A stretch of 35,783 nucleotides of DNA from Clostridiales bacterium UBA5446 (lineage in GTDB: Bacteria; Bacillota; Clostridia; Oscillospirales; Oscillospiraceae). The translations under genes were made by a program, and so were the position numbers. Positions 1 through 8,580 of this stretch are shown here, piece after piece. The notes below the pieces were generated by a model, which saw only the letters and a program-made list of their open reading frames with translations, searched no databases and was not told where the DNA came from. The DNA lies in the NCBI GenBank assembly GCA_002427465.1, contig DIRC01000038.1, positions 13,713-49,495 on the forward strand, given 5' to 3'. Numbering within the stretch: position 1 is the stretch's first letter; every line of letters begins with the position of its first letter.

Positions 1-28
1 AACCATACCTGATCAGGTATGGTTTTTG
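1..28 (+). terminator. Intrinsic terminator of a gene left of the window
   Basis: The first 24 bases are a perfect palindrome with arms AACCATACCTGA and TCAGGTATGGTT, followed by a T-rich run. This fits a rho-independent terminator of a gene ending just left of the window, but that gene is not visible. Confidence 0.6.
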
Positions 29-48
29 TGTTTTCCGGAGGTAACGTG

Positions 49-222
49 ATGGCGAAAAAAGATTATACCGTTTCCATGAAAAACGCGGAGGCGTCCATCC
101 GCATGGAGGGTTATACCGTAACACCAAGATGGGTCGGGGTGTCCTTAAATAAAGACGGTAACCTACTTTTGCCTTCATGCGCCAGACGCTTCTTTCCATT
201 TTATATATATTTCAATGATTGA
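49..222 (+). pseudogene. Truncated VbhA-type antitoxin fragment
   Basis: A GGAGG ribosome binding site at about 37-41 precedes ATG 49. The first 25 residues, with the stretch MKNAEASIRMEGYTVTP, match the N-terminal helix and motif of VbhA-like antitoxins, which normally pair with Fic-type toxins. After that motif the family sequence is lost: residues from about 26 on read as low-complexity, non-family sequence ending in a hydrophobic stretch, and stop at 222. The usual helical C-terminus is missing and no toxin gene follows. I read it as a gene broken at about position 127 by an indel or insertion scar. The frame is open, so a short peptide could still be made. The family assignment is from memory of the motif. 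Confidence 0.5.
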
Positions 223-247
223 AGTCATTTTGCAGCTATGATATAAT
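219..247 (+). promoter_or_regulatory. Sigma-A promoter of the SLH protein gene
   Basis: The -35 box TTGAAG (219-224) is followed by a 17-bp spacer and the -10 box TATAAT (242-247). The start codon it serves is at 282. The promoter is bracketed by an inverted repeat (see the entry at 222-263). Confidence 0.7.
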
Positions 248-263
248 GAGCGTAAAATGACTT
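222..263. promoter_or_regulatory. Inverted repeat flanking the SLH gene promoter
   Basis: Perfect 10-bp arms AAGTCATTTT (222-231) and AAAATGACTT (254-263) are separated by 22 bp. The left arm overlaps the -35 box and the right arm lies at about the transcription start, so the two arms straddle the -10 box. This is the geometry of a repressor or dimeric regulator site. If transcribed, the right arm alone cannot form a hairpin, so a DNA-level role is more likely. Confidence 0.5.
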
Positions 264-281
264 GAAAGGTGAGGAGGAGCC

Positions 282-2150
282 ATGAAGAGAATATGGAAAT
301 TTGCAACAGCGATCCTGTTGGCATTTATCATGATTGTCGGCATATCGTCCGGTGCGGCCGTATATGGAGCGGGACTGTCGCCGATTGCGGCGCTGGAACG
401 GACGATTACCTACGAGGACACCGACTGCGGCGGCGAAATTTCCTTCGTCATCCCGATCATCGGCGATACGCCGGGGACATGGAATATCCACATCGCGGGG
501 CGCGCGGAATACGCGGACGGGTTCAGCAGGAGCCTGCATTATCTCGATGCGGAAAATGAAGCCAAAGCCTGGAAGGCGGGGCAGACCTACATTGTGCCCG
601 TCGATCCCGCCTGTAAGGAGCTGACGATGGAGGCCGCTTTCACCGCCGCCGACGGCACGGTATCGGCCGGGAGCATCGACCTGCGCGCCCTGACGCCGCT
701 GGCGCTCGCTGACAAATACAAGGCTCCGTCGGTTGCCGCCTTTACCGCTGCGGACGGAACGCGGATTGACAAAGCGGATAACTGGTATACGCTGCCGCGC
801 AAAGTGCTGCTGACGGTTCGCTATGACGGCTTGCCCGATACTATCTCAGTCTATCTGACGCCGACCGGAACAGAGATGAGCGCCTACCGTGAGCGGATAG
901 CGGCAGTTGTGCCGCAGCAGACGGGCGGGACGGTGCAAGTGGAGCTCAACTTCTCACAGGGCCAGCTCGCACATTTGGACGTTGTAGCCGAGTATGACGG
1001 CTTGTCGCTTTACTCCGACTTGTATAATATCTATTATGAACATACGTACTCAACATGGGCGCAGGACTATATCAACGACGCCGACCGTTATGGGATATTG
1101 CCCTCAAGCCTGCAGACCTGCGATTACAAGGCGGGCATCACCCGCGAAGAATTCTGCGAACTCGCCTATGAGACGATTGGCGCGATGCAGGGCTCAATCG
1201 CCTATTCCGGCGCATTGAACGAATCAAACGCCAGCGGGGAGACGGATTTCTTCGAGCGGTACGGCTTTGGCGCAAAGCCGATTTATCCTTCCGCGCCTGA
1301 GGGCAAAGCGCCGTTCTCCGATACAGATAACGCGCACATCGCCGCGCTGTATGCGCTCGGAATCGTCGAAGGCAAGGGCGGCGGCTTCTTTGCGCCGACC
1401 GACAGCCTCACGCGGGAAGAAGCGGCGGCAATCGTGGGGCGCATGGCGGCATATTTCCATTTGCAGCGTTTTGACGATGGCCTAACCTTCTCCGATGCGC
1501 AAGTGATTTCCGCCTGGGCGCAGGATGACGTCGCGCGCGTATGCGGGATGGGCCTCATGGTTGGTATGGGCGACGGCACGTTCTCGCCGCGCACAGACTA
1601 TACGCGCGAGCAGGCAATCGCCGTCGCGGTCCGCCTAATGGCAAGCATCCCGACTGCGAAAGAGGAAATCGCGGCAGGCAGATACTTTGTCTCTAACAGC
1701 ATGTATCTGTGGGTCGAGGATGCGGATGGCAAGATTCTGCTCAAATTGCCGTATCATTGGGACGCCTATCAATACCGCCCCGACTACGGATATATCGGCC
1801 TGCGCTTCTTTACCCACGATGGGAAACTGATCGCCACCGGTTCCGGCAGTGACACGCCTGCCGAGGCGGAAGACTACACCTCGTTTTTCGATGTTGAGAG
1901 CGGGCAAAAGCTCTTTTCGCTCGAAAACGCTACCGCCGATGCGGGCAGCTTCTTTGGCCTGACGGTGGGCGGCAAGTACATCATCACCGAGAGGTTCGTG
2001 CCTGGCGCGGAATTTGGAAGATGGGAGACCTGTTACGGAGTCTATACCTTCGAAGGCAAGGCGCTGATGGCGACGAAGTACGACTGGGATGCCCTCCGCA
2101 GCGCCGGCTATGTCAATACACAGGACAGCGTAGGATACGTTTGGGAATGA
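282..2150 (+). CDS. Secreted SLH-domain surface protein
   Basis: This 622-residue protein starts at ATG 282 behind a strong GAGGAGG site. It has a signal peptide (positive KR start, hydrophobic core to about residue 25, cleavage probably after AVYGA). The first 240 residues or so are a beta-rich region I do not recognise. Three S-layer homology repeats follow at about residues 258-305, 340-395 and 400-455, each with the typical F-x-D start, an internal helix ending in G-x-V/M-x-G and a closing TREE/TREQ-type helix. The last 160 residues form another unrecognised beta-rich domain. SLH repeats bind pyruvylated secondary cell-wall polysaccharide, so the protein is expected at the cell surface. 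It is monocistronic, with its own promoter and a terminator directly after the stop. The SLH call is firm; its ligand or enzyme role is unknown. Confidence 0.92.
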   Translation: MKRIWKFATAILLAFIMIVGISSGAAVYGAGLSPIAALERTITYEDTDCGGEISFVIPIIGDTPGTWNIHIAGRAEYADGFSRSLHYLDAENEAKAWKAGQTYIVPVDPACKELTMEAAFTAADGTVSAGSIDLRALTPLALADKYKAPSVAAFTAADGTRIDKADNWYTLPRKVLLTVRYDGLPDTISVYLTPTGTEMSAYRERIAAVVPQQTGGTVQVELNFSQGQLAHLDVVAEYDGLSLYSDLYNIYYEHTYSTWAQDYINDADRYGILPSSLQTCDYKAGITREEFCELAYETIGAMQGSIAYSGALNESNASGETDFFERYGFGAKPIYPSAPEGKAPFSDTDNAHIAALYALGIVEGKGGGFFAPTDSLTREEAAAIVGRMAAYFHLQRFDDGLTFSDAQVISAWAQDDVARVCGMGLMVGMGDGTFSPRTDYTREQAIAVAVRLMASIPTAKEEIAAGRYFVSNSMYLWVEDADGKILLKLPYHWDAYQYRPDYGYIGLRFFTHDGKLIATGSGSDTPAEAEDYTSFFDVESGQKLFSLENATADAGSFFGLTVGGKYIITERFVPGAEFGRWETCYGVYTFEGKALMATKYDWDALRSAGYVNTQDSVGYVWE

Positions 2151-2162
2151 ATATCAGCAGTG

Positions 2163-2204
2163 CAAAAGCCGCGGCTCTCCGGAAACGGAGTCTGCGGCTT
2201 TTGT
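2163..2204 (+). terminator. Terminator of the SLH protein gene
   Basis: Stem AAAAGCCGC / GCGGCTTTT, extended by CTCC/GGAG around a GAAAC-type loop, starts 12 bases after the stop codon and ends in a short T run. Confidence 0.85.
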
Positions 2205-2477
2205 ATAGCGCGTATGGAACCCCACTATGGTATCCTGTGTCACTAACGTGGGGCGACACCAGATGCAAAACCAATTGGATGAGCTGTACGACCGGTACAA
2301 CCGCTTCGCTCATGGCAGCGTGAAGACTCTCAGCTGCGGAGATAACTATGGATATCATTCGGGTAATGTGCGGTTAATACCAAAGACCAAAAGTTCATCC
2401 TCGGTAATTGCCATGCTGCCGATTGCCCGTAATGCGCCGCCGCTGTATTCTGTCCGCGCCAAATCAAAAGCTGAAGT
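2205..2477. other. Intergenic stretch without a recognisable gene
   Basis: Between the SLH terminator and the end of the minus-strand BlaR1 remnant there is one open frame on the plus strand (2227-2481). It has no ribosome binding site and no family features. I see no promoter or hairpin here. Confidence 0.5.
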
Positions 2478-3792
2478 CTAAAACCCTTGTTCATCATTGT
2501 CAATGTTTACCCATTCACGTAACCCGAAATCGGAAGTAGGGATAGGCGAGGTTTGAGTTAACGCATACCGTGCACCCACGTCTGCGAATAATGGCACAGC
2601 GGCAGACTCAAACACCAATGCGCCGTCGGCCGCAACCGTAAATTTTGCGATTACATCACCGTTCTTTACACCGTAAGCACTTTCTGCTTCCCTCGTTTCG
2701 ATATTCGCATAAATTAGCAATTCATTCTCTGCGAATGAATAGGTACAGGCAGGCAAGAGATAACTGCTGATCAACGGTGTTGCAAGATTTGCCGTTCCAT
2801 TTTCATATAGAGTTATGGATGCCAGACGTTCAAATTTCTGTTTTTCGGTCATGTTTTCTAAATAATATGTCTGTGTAGGAATTGGTAGAGACCCATCACC
2901 ATAAAAAACATGAATAACATCAGAGCCCAGTCCGTGATACCCGCTGCCATCATCGTCTTGATGCAGCGGCTGCACATCAAGCCTGATGTGCCACCCATTG
3001 CTGCCGGTTAATCCATTTATGTTATAAAATACGCATGGCTGACCATCATCGGGGATGCCGCCTTCTATAATTCTGATAATATACATATCAGGATTATCAT
3101 GGATAAGGCTGCGTATATGCTCTTGCGGAAGATATTTGAGGGCTTCCAAATAATGCTTTAAACTATATTGGCTTTGGGGGGGTTCTTGTAGATGGGGTTC
3201 GGTAATCCGAAAATTGCGCTCATCCGGGAAGATACGAAGCTGAGAGGCATAATATGGGCTCCCACCGGTTTTATTCTTCGAAACAAACATTGAAACGGTT
3301 GCTGGTTGCTTCCAGTCGAAGCTATCCGAAACATTCAATTGAAAATTGTCACCGGGCACAATAAATGTGGTCATCCTTAGCACCGGTAACCGGCACTATA
3401 TGGCGAATTATTGCGTCGGGCTGCAAATCCGAAAGATTGACGCCCGGCATGGAGAGGGTTTTATCAGCTTCCCTGTTCAAGGCAAAGCCAATACTAAACA
3501 CAACCGCCAGAGCCGCCGAAACTGCGATAATCACCCGCGACGGTTTTTTGAAATACAATACGTTCTTAATCCGTGCCTTTATGCCGCCCTCACCAAAAGC
3601 CAGGGGGCTGCCGCCAATATAGCGCCCTTAGGTTGCCAGCGACCCGCCGAAAGTATCTTCTACATAACGGCGGCTTTGACGGGCAATTTGTTCGTCACGG
3701 GTAAGCACAACCGATACATTTGCGTTCTCGTTTTTAAATACACCCTTGTCGCATAGCTTTTCGGCCATATCGCCGGCAGGGGGAACTGAACG
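2478..3792 (-). pseudogene. Decayed BlaR1/M56-family membrane protein gene
   Basis: Read on the minus strand, the sequence starts inside the M56 domain with no start codon (from about 3792: AEKLCDKGVFKNENANVSVV, typical of the region after the peptidase motif). It hits an in-frame TAA at about 3630, continues through the membrane segment and sensor linker (SRVIIAVSAALAVVFSIGFA), and stops at 3349. The homologous frame resumes one base over at about 3376 and runs open for 300 residues to 2478. At least three lesions are therefore visible: N-terminal loss including the HExxH motif, a nonsense codon, and a frameshift at about 3376, where one extra G after AAG would explain the shift. The C-terminal extracellular domain could only be made from an internal start. 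An intact BlaI-BlaR1 pair lies head to head with it, so this may be a relic of an older copy. Confidence 0.8.
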
Positions 3793-3910
3793 TTCTAATT
3801 GAACTCAACGACGCGGTCATCGGGGTTAAGGCGAAACATTGGGCTATGATATTGTCTGGCAAAAACGCAGGTTATAAGGAAAATAAGTATGCGGCAAATG
3901 GTCAAATCTG

Positions 3911-3939
3911 TTGACAGTTGTAATCAGAACGGATATAAT
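3911..3939 (+). promoter_or_regulatory. Consensus sigma-A promoter of the blaI-blaR1 pair
   Basis: TTGACA (3911-3916), a 17-bp spacer and TATAAT (3934-3939): a perfect consensus promoter. Such a strong core is usual for genes held off by a repressor, here presumably the BlaI-type product itself. Confidence 0.85.
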
Positions 3940-3941
3940 GT

Positions 3942-3956
3942 GTTTACAATAGTAAC
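3942..3956. promoter_or_regulatory. Probable BlaI operator
   Basis: GTTTAC and GTAAC arms form an imperfect dyad around AATA immediately downstream of the -10 box, over the expected transcription start. BlaI/MecI operators are AT-rich dyads built on TACA/TGTA, which this resembles. The assignment rests on position and symmetry. Confidence 0.5.
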
Positions 3957-3969
3957 CAGAAGGAATGTG

Positions 3970-4365
3970 ATGATTGTGACCCCACAGAATGTAAGCCTCA
4001 CAACAGCGGAATGGAGCGTTATGGAATGCCTCTGGGAGAAATCGCCCATAACCGGCCGTGAGGCCACAGACTGGCTGGAGAAGCGTATGGGCTGGAACCG
4101 CAGCACAACGCTGACGCTGCTCCGCCGCATGGAAGCAAAAGGAGCTGTGATCAGTGATACGGAGGGTGGCATGAAGTCGTTTCGGCCCCTTGTTCGCCGC
4201 GAGGATGCCGCTTTGAGGGAAACGGAGGATTTTCTCGGCAGGGTCTACAAGGGCAGTTTGAGCCTGATGGTCAGTTCGCTTACAAAAAAGCAATCGCTTC
4301 CCCAAAAAGAAATTGATGAGCTGTACGCGCTATTGCGGGGATTGGAGGCGGGCAAGGATGATTGA
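3970..4365 (+). CDS. BlaI/MecI/CopY-family transcriptional repressor
   Basis: The product has 131 residues, the usual size for this family. ATG 3970 is chosen because AGAAGGA sits 5 bases upstream; an upstream in-frame extension to 3889 would run back through the promoter. The N-terminal winged helix covers about residues 10-75, with the typical LTTAEWSVMECLWEKSPIT start and a recognition helix around WNRSTTLTLLRRMEAKG. The C-terminal helix (residues 80-131) serves dimerisation in the family. Its stop overlaps the start of the downstream BlaR1-type sensor by 8 bases, so the two are translationally coupled. By family knowledge, the sensor's peptidase activity leads to repressor cleavage and induction of the operon. 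The signal and other target genes are not visible. Confidence 0.93.
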   Translation: MIVTPQNVSLTTAEWSVMECLWEKSPITGREATDWLEKRMGWNRSTTLTLLRRMEAKGAVISDTEGGMKSFRPLVRREDAALRETEDFLGRVYKGSLSLMVSSLTKKQSLPQKEIDELYALLRGLEAGKDD

Positions 4366-6574
4366 ATGGATTGTCAGCTCCTGCTTCCTGATTGCTGTCA
4401 TCATTGCGCTGCGGTATATCCTCAAGGGAAAAATCAGCCTGCGGCTGCAATATTCGCTCTGGGCGCTGGTGCTCTTGCGGTTACTGGTGCCGGTGAGCTT
4501 TGGGAGCACGGGATTCAGCGTGATGAATATGCTGCCGGAGAACCCTGCTGAGGCCGTACTGTCTGCTGCATTGTCCGTCGGCGTGCCCCATGACGCCTAT
4601 ACACTCACTGAGGGGACGATAGCCACCCCGGAAGAAAATACAGCTGCCGGAGTGCAAAACGAAACGCCGCGCTGCAATGAAGGTGCTGTGACGGATGTTG
4701 AAGCCCATGTTATGGATTGGGGGACAATTGCGCTTGCCGTCTGGTTTACCGGCATTGCAGTTGTTGGGTTATTCCTGCTCATCTTTAATCTGCGCTTTGC
4801 TGCACGAATAAAGAAAACGCGCCGTGTTATGAATGCGGGAGAATACAAACTTCCGGTATATGTCACCAACGCCGTGGATACGCCTTGCCTGTTCGGACTT
4901 TTCCACCCTGCCATTTATGTGACAGACGAGGCAGCGGAAAATGAAGTAAAGCTGCATCATGCCCTAGAACATGAAGCGACACATTTCCGCCACGGTGATC
5001 ATATCTGGTCAATTCTGCGCGGCGTATGTCTTGCCCTCCACTGGTATAACCCCCTTGTCTGGTGGGCGGCGGTGATCTCGCGGCGCGATGCCGAACTGGC
5101 CTGCGACGAGGACACTATACGGCGAATCGGCGAGGGCGAGCGGGCGGAATACGGCCGGACACTCATCGGCATGACCTGTCAAAAGCGTACGGCTCTGCTG
5201 CTTGCCGCAACCACCATGACGGGCAGCAGGAGTAGCATCAAGGAGAGAATTATGCTCATAGCCAAGAAGCCCAAAACGGCGTTTTATACGCTTGCTTCCG
5301 TTGTCCTTATAGCCGTTGTAGCAGTTGGCTGCACGTTTACAAGGGCGGAAAACAACAACGGGCCGTGGAGCTGGGCAAGGGATTTGTCGCAGGAAAGCGT
5401 TACTTCAGTCGAGTTGTGGGAAGCGAATGATTTGCGTCCCCTTTCAGCCGATGAAATTACAACGCTTGTCTCCATTCTAAATTCCCTTAAGCAAGAAAAT
5501 TTCACTGAGAATAAGGATTTGGTTGGCGGAACGCCCGGATATGGACTGAGGATAATAACAAGCAGCGGAGAGTACGACCTCAATGAGTCCATCGCTCCAG
5601 CCGGCGCTTTTGAAATGAGTTATGGCGACAAGCAGTGGTGGATTGACAGCGCCGCGCTGTATGAGCTGTGGGACAGCGCCGGTCATGCATCTGCGCCTGC
5701 TGAATATGGCGCTGCTGATATCGACAGTATCATAATCGACTGCCTGAACAGTGACGGGGCTTATGCGGAAGCTGCACAGTACAACCTGATTGAATGCCTG
5801 ATAAAATTCCCTGCGCATACGCTTGAAGCTGTTGGTGCGAGAGATGAAGGGATACAAAACTGGCTGTGCTGGACGATTGCCGAAAACATAAAAGGAATGG
5901 CGCTGGATGCGGGAGATGCGCTGACCGCAGACGGCCTCAGTGAAAACGGCCGGCACGCCTGCGCGCTGATTATTGAATATCTGTCAGAGGATAAGGAGGC
6001 GCCTGAAAGCTGGCGGCAAATCTATTTGGACTTTTGGAAAGAAACGCTGTCTGTTCGAGCAAATGACGGCGAGATTCTTGGAATAGGCCTTATGGATTTT
6101 AACTTTGACGGAGTTCCAGAGCTTGCCGTATGGCAGCCCTCCGCTTCCGCATCGGAATTTGCGGTGCTATACTACACTGATGGAACGCAGACCTATCACA
6201 ACATCGGCAGTGGATATAATGCGGTACTCTGTTCCGGCCACCTGTCGGACTATACGCTGACGGAGACGCCGCCCCCTACGTTCTGGCTGGTAAGAAGCCG
6301 GGAAACCGATGCGCATTTTTGGTGTGTCCACAGCCAGAATGGACAGGATGACAAAATTTGGGGCGGCTATCAGCTCCTGTATGCTGACGATGAGCGGTTG
6401 GTCGGCTCCTATGAATCGGATGCCGGCGCGCAGGAGGCGTGGGAGGCATTCGACTCCCGGTATGAGATTGTCGATCTGGATTATTCCGCATTTGTCCTGA
6501 GCGTATTGGCCGGAGACAGTCTCGATACCGCAAGCGTGAATGCATTATTAAACTCATGGCGGCCATTTAACTGA
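4358..6574 (+). CDS. BlaR1-type M56 membrane metallopeptidase sensor with a non-beta-lactamase sensor domain
   Basis: ATG 4358 overlaps the blaI stop and gives 738 residues. N-terminal membrane helices lie at about residues 1-22, 30-48 and 125-148. The zinc peptidase motif HEATH is at about residue 205, and the DAELACDED motif supplying the third ligand is near 243. A further membrane helix lies at about 307-326 before the outside part. The roughly 410-residue extracellular region differs from classical BlaR1: I find no penicillin-binding STxK motif. It has instead a domain with many Trp and Asp residues and, near residue 580, a DFNFDGVPELAVW calcium-loop-like motif of the VCBS/FG-GAP sort. 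It should sense an extracellular signal and trigger loss of the BlaI-type repressor. The ligand is unknown. Confidence 0.9.
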   Translation: MIEWIVSSCFLIAVIIALRYILKGKISLRLQYSLWALVLLRLLVPVSFGSTGFSVMNMLPENPAEAVLSAALSVGVPHDAYTLTEGTIATPEENTAAGVQNETPRCNEGAVTDVEAHVMDWGTIALAVWFTGIAVVGLFLLIFNLRFAARIKKTRRVMNAGEYKLPVYVTNAVDTPCLFGLFHPAIYVTDEAAENEVKLHHALEHEATHFRHGDHIWSILRGVCLALHWYNPLVWWAAVISRRDAELACDEDTIRRIGEGERAEYGRTLIGMTCQKRTALLLAATTMTGSRSSIKERIMLIAKKPKTAFYTLASVVLIAVVAVGCTFTRAENNNGPWSWARDLSQESVTSVELWEANDLRPLSADEITTLVSILNSLKQENFTENKDLVGGTPGYGLRIITSSGEYDLNESIAPAGAFEMSYGDKQWWIDSAALYELWDSAGHASAPAEYGAADIDSIIIDCLNSDGAYAEAAQYNLIECLIKFPAHTLEAVGARDEGIQNWLCWTIAENIKGMALDAGDALTADGLSENGRHACALIIEYLSEDKEAPESWRQIYLDFWKETLSVRANDGEILGIGLMDFNFDGVPELAVWQPSASASEFAVLYYTDGTQTYHNIGSGYNAVLCSGHLSDYTLTETPPPTFWLVRSRETDAHFWCVHSQNGQDDKIWGGYQLLYADDERLVGSYESDAGAQEAWEAFDSRYEIVDLDYSAFVLSVLAGDSLDTASVNALLNSWRPFN

Positions 6575-6685
6575 TATCGATTATTAGGAATGAAAGAGCA
6601 ATCATCTTAAACAGCTCATCAAATTATGCGGAGGCCCCGGATAAGAGCAGCGGCAAGGGGATGCAGAAAATACATCACTGGCTCC

Positions 6686-6721
6686 AAATAAAAGGGCAGG
6701 CTAAAGCCTGCCCTTTTATTT
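6686..6721 (+). terminator. Terminator downstream of blaR1
   Basis: Perfect 17-base arms (AAATAAAAGGGCAGGCT and its complement) with A-rich and T-rich edges, so it can work on both strands. It lies 112 bases after the blaR1 stop. Confidence 0.85.
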
Positions 6722-6867
6722 GGGTTACGGCGGACGAAGGCCGCACCAACCATTTGGGTTAACATCCTCGGGCGGAGGAGCCGCCCTGCGGGAACTCGGC
6801 TTCAGCGAGATTCACGCCGCACCCGCGGCGGCGCGCTCCCGCACGTGCGGCGGATCGCCCTTTACAA

Positions 6868-6900
6868 AAAGCCCCAAGGATATCCGGATATCCCTGGGGC
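6868..6900 (-). terminator. Terminator of the NlpC/P60 gene
   Basis: GCCCCAAGGATATCC pairs with GGATATCCCTGGGGC with one mismatch, and on the minus strand TTTTTG follows. It lies 24 bases beyond the stop of the endopeptidase gene. Confidence 0.8.
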
Positions 6901-6924
6901 CTTTACTTCGAATAATTCAAATGG

Positions 6925-8181
6925 CTATGATGCAATCCGTCTTGCTCCCCAATAGTTGGTCGTGTAATAATCTGACGAAAGACTCGATATTTTTACCACG
7001 TCGCCGGTATGGGGGGCATGGATGAACTGGCCGTCGCCGATATAAATACCGGTGTGTCCAATGTAGCTGCCGCCTTGGGAGGTAAAGAGGATGACGTCTC
7101 CGGGGGCCAGCTCGGAGGAAGACACGGCAGTTCCGGAATAGGCGAGGCCTGCCGCAGTGCGGTTTACCGTATAGCCGTAATGCTTATAGCAGTAGTAGAC
7201 AAGACCCGAGCAGTCAAAGCCTGAGGGAGAGGTACCGCCGTAGACATAAGGAACGCCGAGGAAGGTCATGGCGTAGTCTACGATATCCTGCCCCGTACCA
7301 GTGCCTGTCCCCGCCGAATCGCCGTACCAGTCGCTGTTGCCGCCGTAGCCTGTGTCGGAGGAGCCTGCCTGATTTGCGGCTTCCTGCTCGGCGCGTATGC
7401 GATCTAACTCAGCCAGTTGAGTTTCCACATCGCTGATTTGCCCGCTAAGGGAAGCCTGAAGAGTGTTCACGGATTGAAGCTGGGTTTCATATTCTGACGA
7501 ATCGGCCGCCAGGCTCGTCAGAACCGTCAAAACGGCCTCTTGCTGCGAGGTAAGATCCGCCTGTTTTTCCTGATAAGCGGCAAAGACCTCCTCCTGGGCA
7601 GCCATTTCGGCTTCCATGTCGGCTTTCGCGCTTTCAATCCGTTCCTGTGCCTCCTTGATATCATTCACAAGGCCGTCATAATATGTCATGATTTCCCGGA
7701 TGGTATCGATACGGCTCAGGAGATCCTCCAGGCTGCTGGCGCCCAGCAGGATTTCCAGGTATGTATAGCTCCCGTTTTCCTCCATTGTCCGTATGTATGC
7801 TCTATAATTTTTCAGCAGTACCTGCTTTTTTTGCCTGTTGACGGTGAGCTCATTTTCCATCCGGGCTATGTTGTCAGTATACAACGCGATTTGCTCCGAC
7901 AGAATGTCGATTTCCGAGTTCGTAATCTCCAGCTGTTCGGTCAGAAGTTCAAGCTTCTCCGTCTGAGATGCCACCTGGCTGCTCAGCGCATCCAGCTGCG
8001 ACTGTATGCCGGATTTCTCCTCGGCCAGTTGTGCCTGCTGCTGTTTTAATTTGTTTAGCTCCGATTGGCTGACGGCTTGGGTGGGCGTTTGCAGCAGCGC
8101 GAAGCCCATGATCAGTACAAGAGCGAGCGCCATTAGCCAGGCAGTCTTATTGCGTTTGCTTAAGGTAAAAAACATATTCAT
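6925..8181 (-). CDS. Secreted NlpC/P60 peptidoglycan endopeptidase with coiled coil (CwlO-like)
   Basis: From ATG 8181 the protein has 418 residues; the frame is open upstream to 8232, but the signal peptide begins properly at 8181 or at ATG 8175. A signal peptide (KRNK, then a hydrophobic stretch ending near LLQTPTQA) is followed by about 230 residues of heptad-rich coiled coil, a short Ser/Gly/Thr linker, and a C-terminal NlpC/P60 domain (about residues 300-418). The catalytic Cys is in FDCSGLVYY, the His in GHTGIYIG, and the third polar residue in FIHAPHTG. Members of this family cut the D-Glu to diamino acid bond in stem peptides and act in wall growth, and the coiled coil usually mediates autoinhibition or FtsEX-type control. 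It is monocistronic. Confidence 0.93.
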   Translation of the reverse strand: MNMFFTLSKRNKTAWLMALALVLIMGFALLQTPTQAVSQSELNKLKQQQAQLAEEKSGIQSQLDALSSQVASQTEKLELLTEQLEITNSEIDILSEQIALYTDNIARMENELTVNRQKKQVLLKNYRAYIRTMEENGSYTYLEILLGASSLEDLLSRIDTIREIMTYYDGLVNDIKEAQERIESAKADMEAEMAAQEEVFAAYQEKQADLTSQQEAVLTVLTSLAADSSEYETQLQSVNTLQASLSGQISDVETQLAELDRIRAEQEAANQAGSSDTGYGGNSDWYGDSAGTGTGTGQDIVDYAMTFLGVPYVYGGTSPSGFDCSGLVYYCYKHYGYTVNRTAAGLAYSGTAVSSSELAPGDVILFTSQGGSYIGHTGIYIGDGQFIHAPHTGDVVKISSLSSDYYTTNYWGARRIAS

Positions 8182-8580
8182 CACCAATAGATTACAAATT
8201 GATGCAAGCATAATACCACGATTGCTTCGCAATTTTAGTATAAGGCGTCATCATTTTGGATTGCACCGCCAGGGGCGAGAAAATGGAATGAAAATAGGGT
8301 ATAGTAGCCAGATTGCGGCTATTATACCCTAAGTGAGGCTAATTTGCAACTCTATTCCCGGGACATGCCTTCCCGGGACGCTCAGTGCATTACAATTTGC
8401 TATTTTCCCGTTCACCTACTCAGGTCGGAAAAATACACTCGCCGCAGGTAATTGCGGGCTTTTCCAACTTAAATACCCGTTTGGTATTTTCCGGCATGGC
8501 AAGATAATATTCCCACGTGGATTTGCAGTGAGAATCGGAAAACAAAGCGGGGCGGCCGGCCCGGTGTTGCTTTTTCAGTC
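8182..8580. other. Intergenic region with stem-loops
   Basis: Besides the terminator at 8540-8575, two further inverted repeats are visible. Positions 8297-8329 have 13-base arms GGGTATAGTAGCC / GGCTATTATACCC with one mismatch, and 8427-8465 has GGAAAA / TTTTCC around CCGCA..TGCGG. TCCCGGGA also occurs twice near 8356-8380. No coding frame here is supported. Confidence 0.4.
8540..8575 (-). terminator. Terminator of the ICMT-GH3-HD-GYP operon
   Basis: On the minus strand, directly after the stop at 8581, AAAGC..CGGG pairs with CCCG..CTTT over a GC-rich loop and runs into TTTGTTTT. It closes the three-gene operon. Confidence 0.65.

Larger units (their letters stand above)
6575..6924. other. 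Intergenic region between convergent genes, with a GC-rich stretch
   Basis: It holds two terminators (6686-6721 and 6868-6900). Between them lies a GC-rich piece (about 6725-6865) with a GGGCGG / CCGCCC hairpin at 6770-6786 and several G/C-rich short repeats. I find no coding frame with a ribosome binding site in it. It could be a repeat element or a decayed insertion, but nothing identifies it. Confidence 0.4.

Noticed and set aside
2227..2481. 84-codon plus-strand frame after the SLH gene
   Set aside because: No ribosome binding site, no family features, and it lies directly behind a terminator without a promoter.
3797..3890. Minus-strand frame ending MFRLNPDDRVVEFN
   Set aside because: It reads like a protein C-terminus but is only about 30 residues long, has no start, and lies in the blaI promoter region; family not identifiable.
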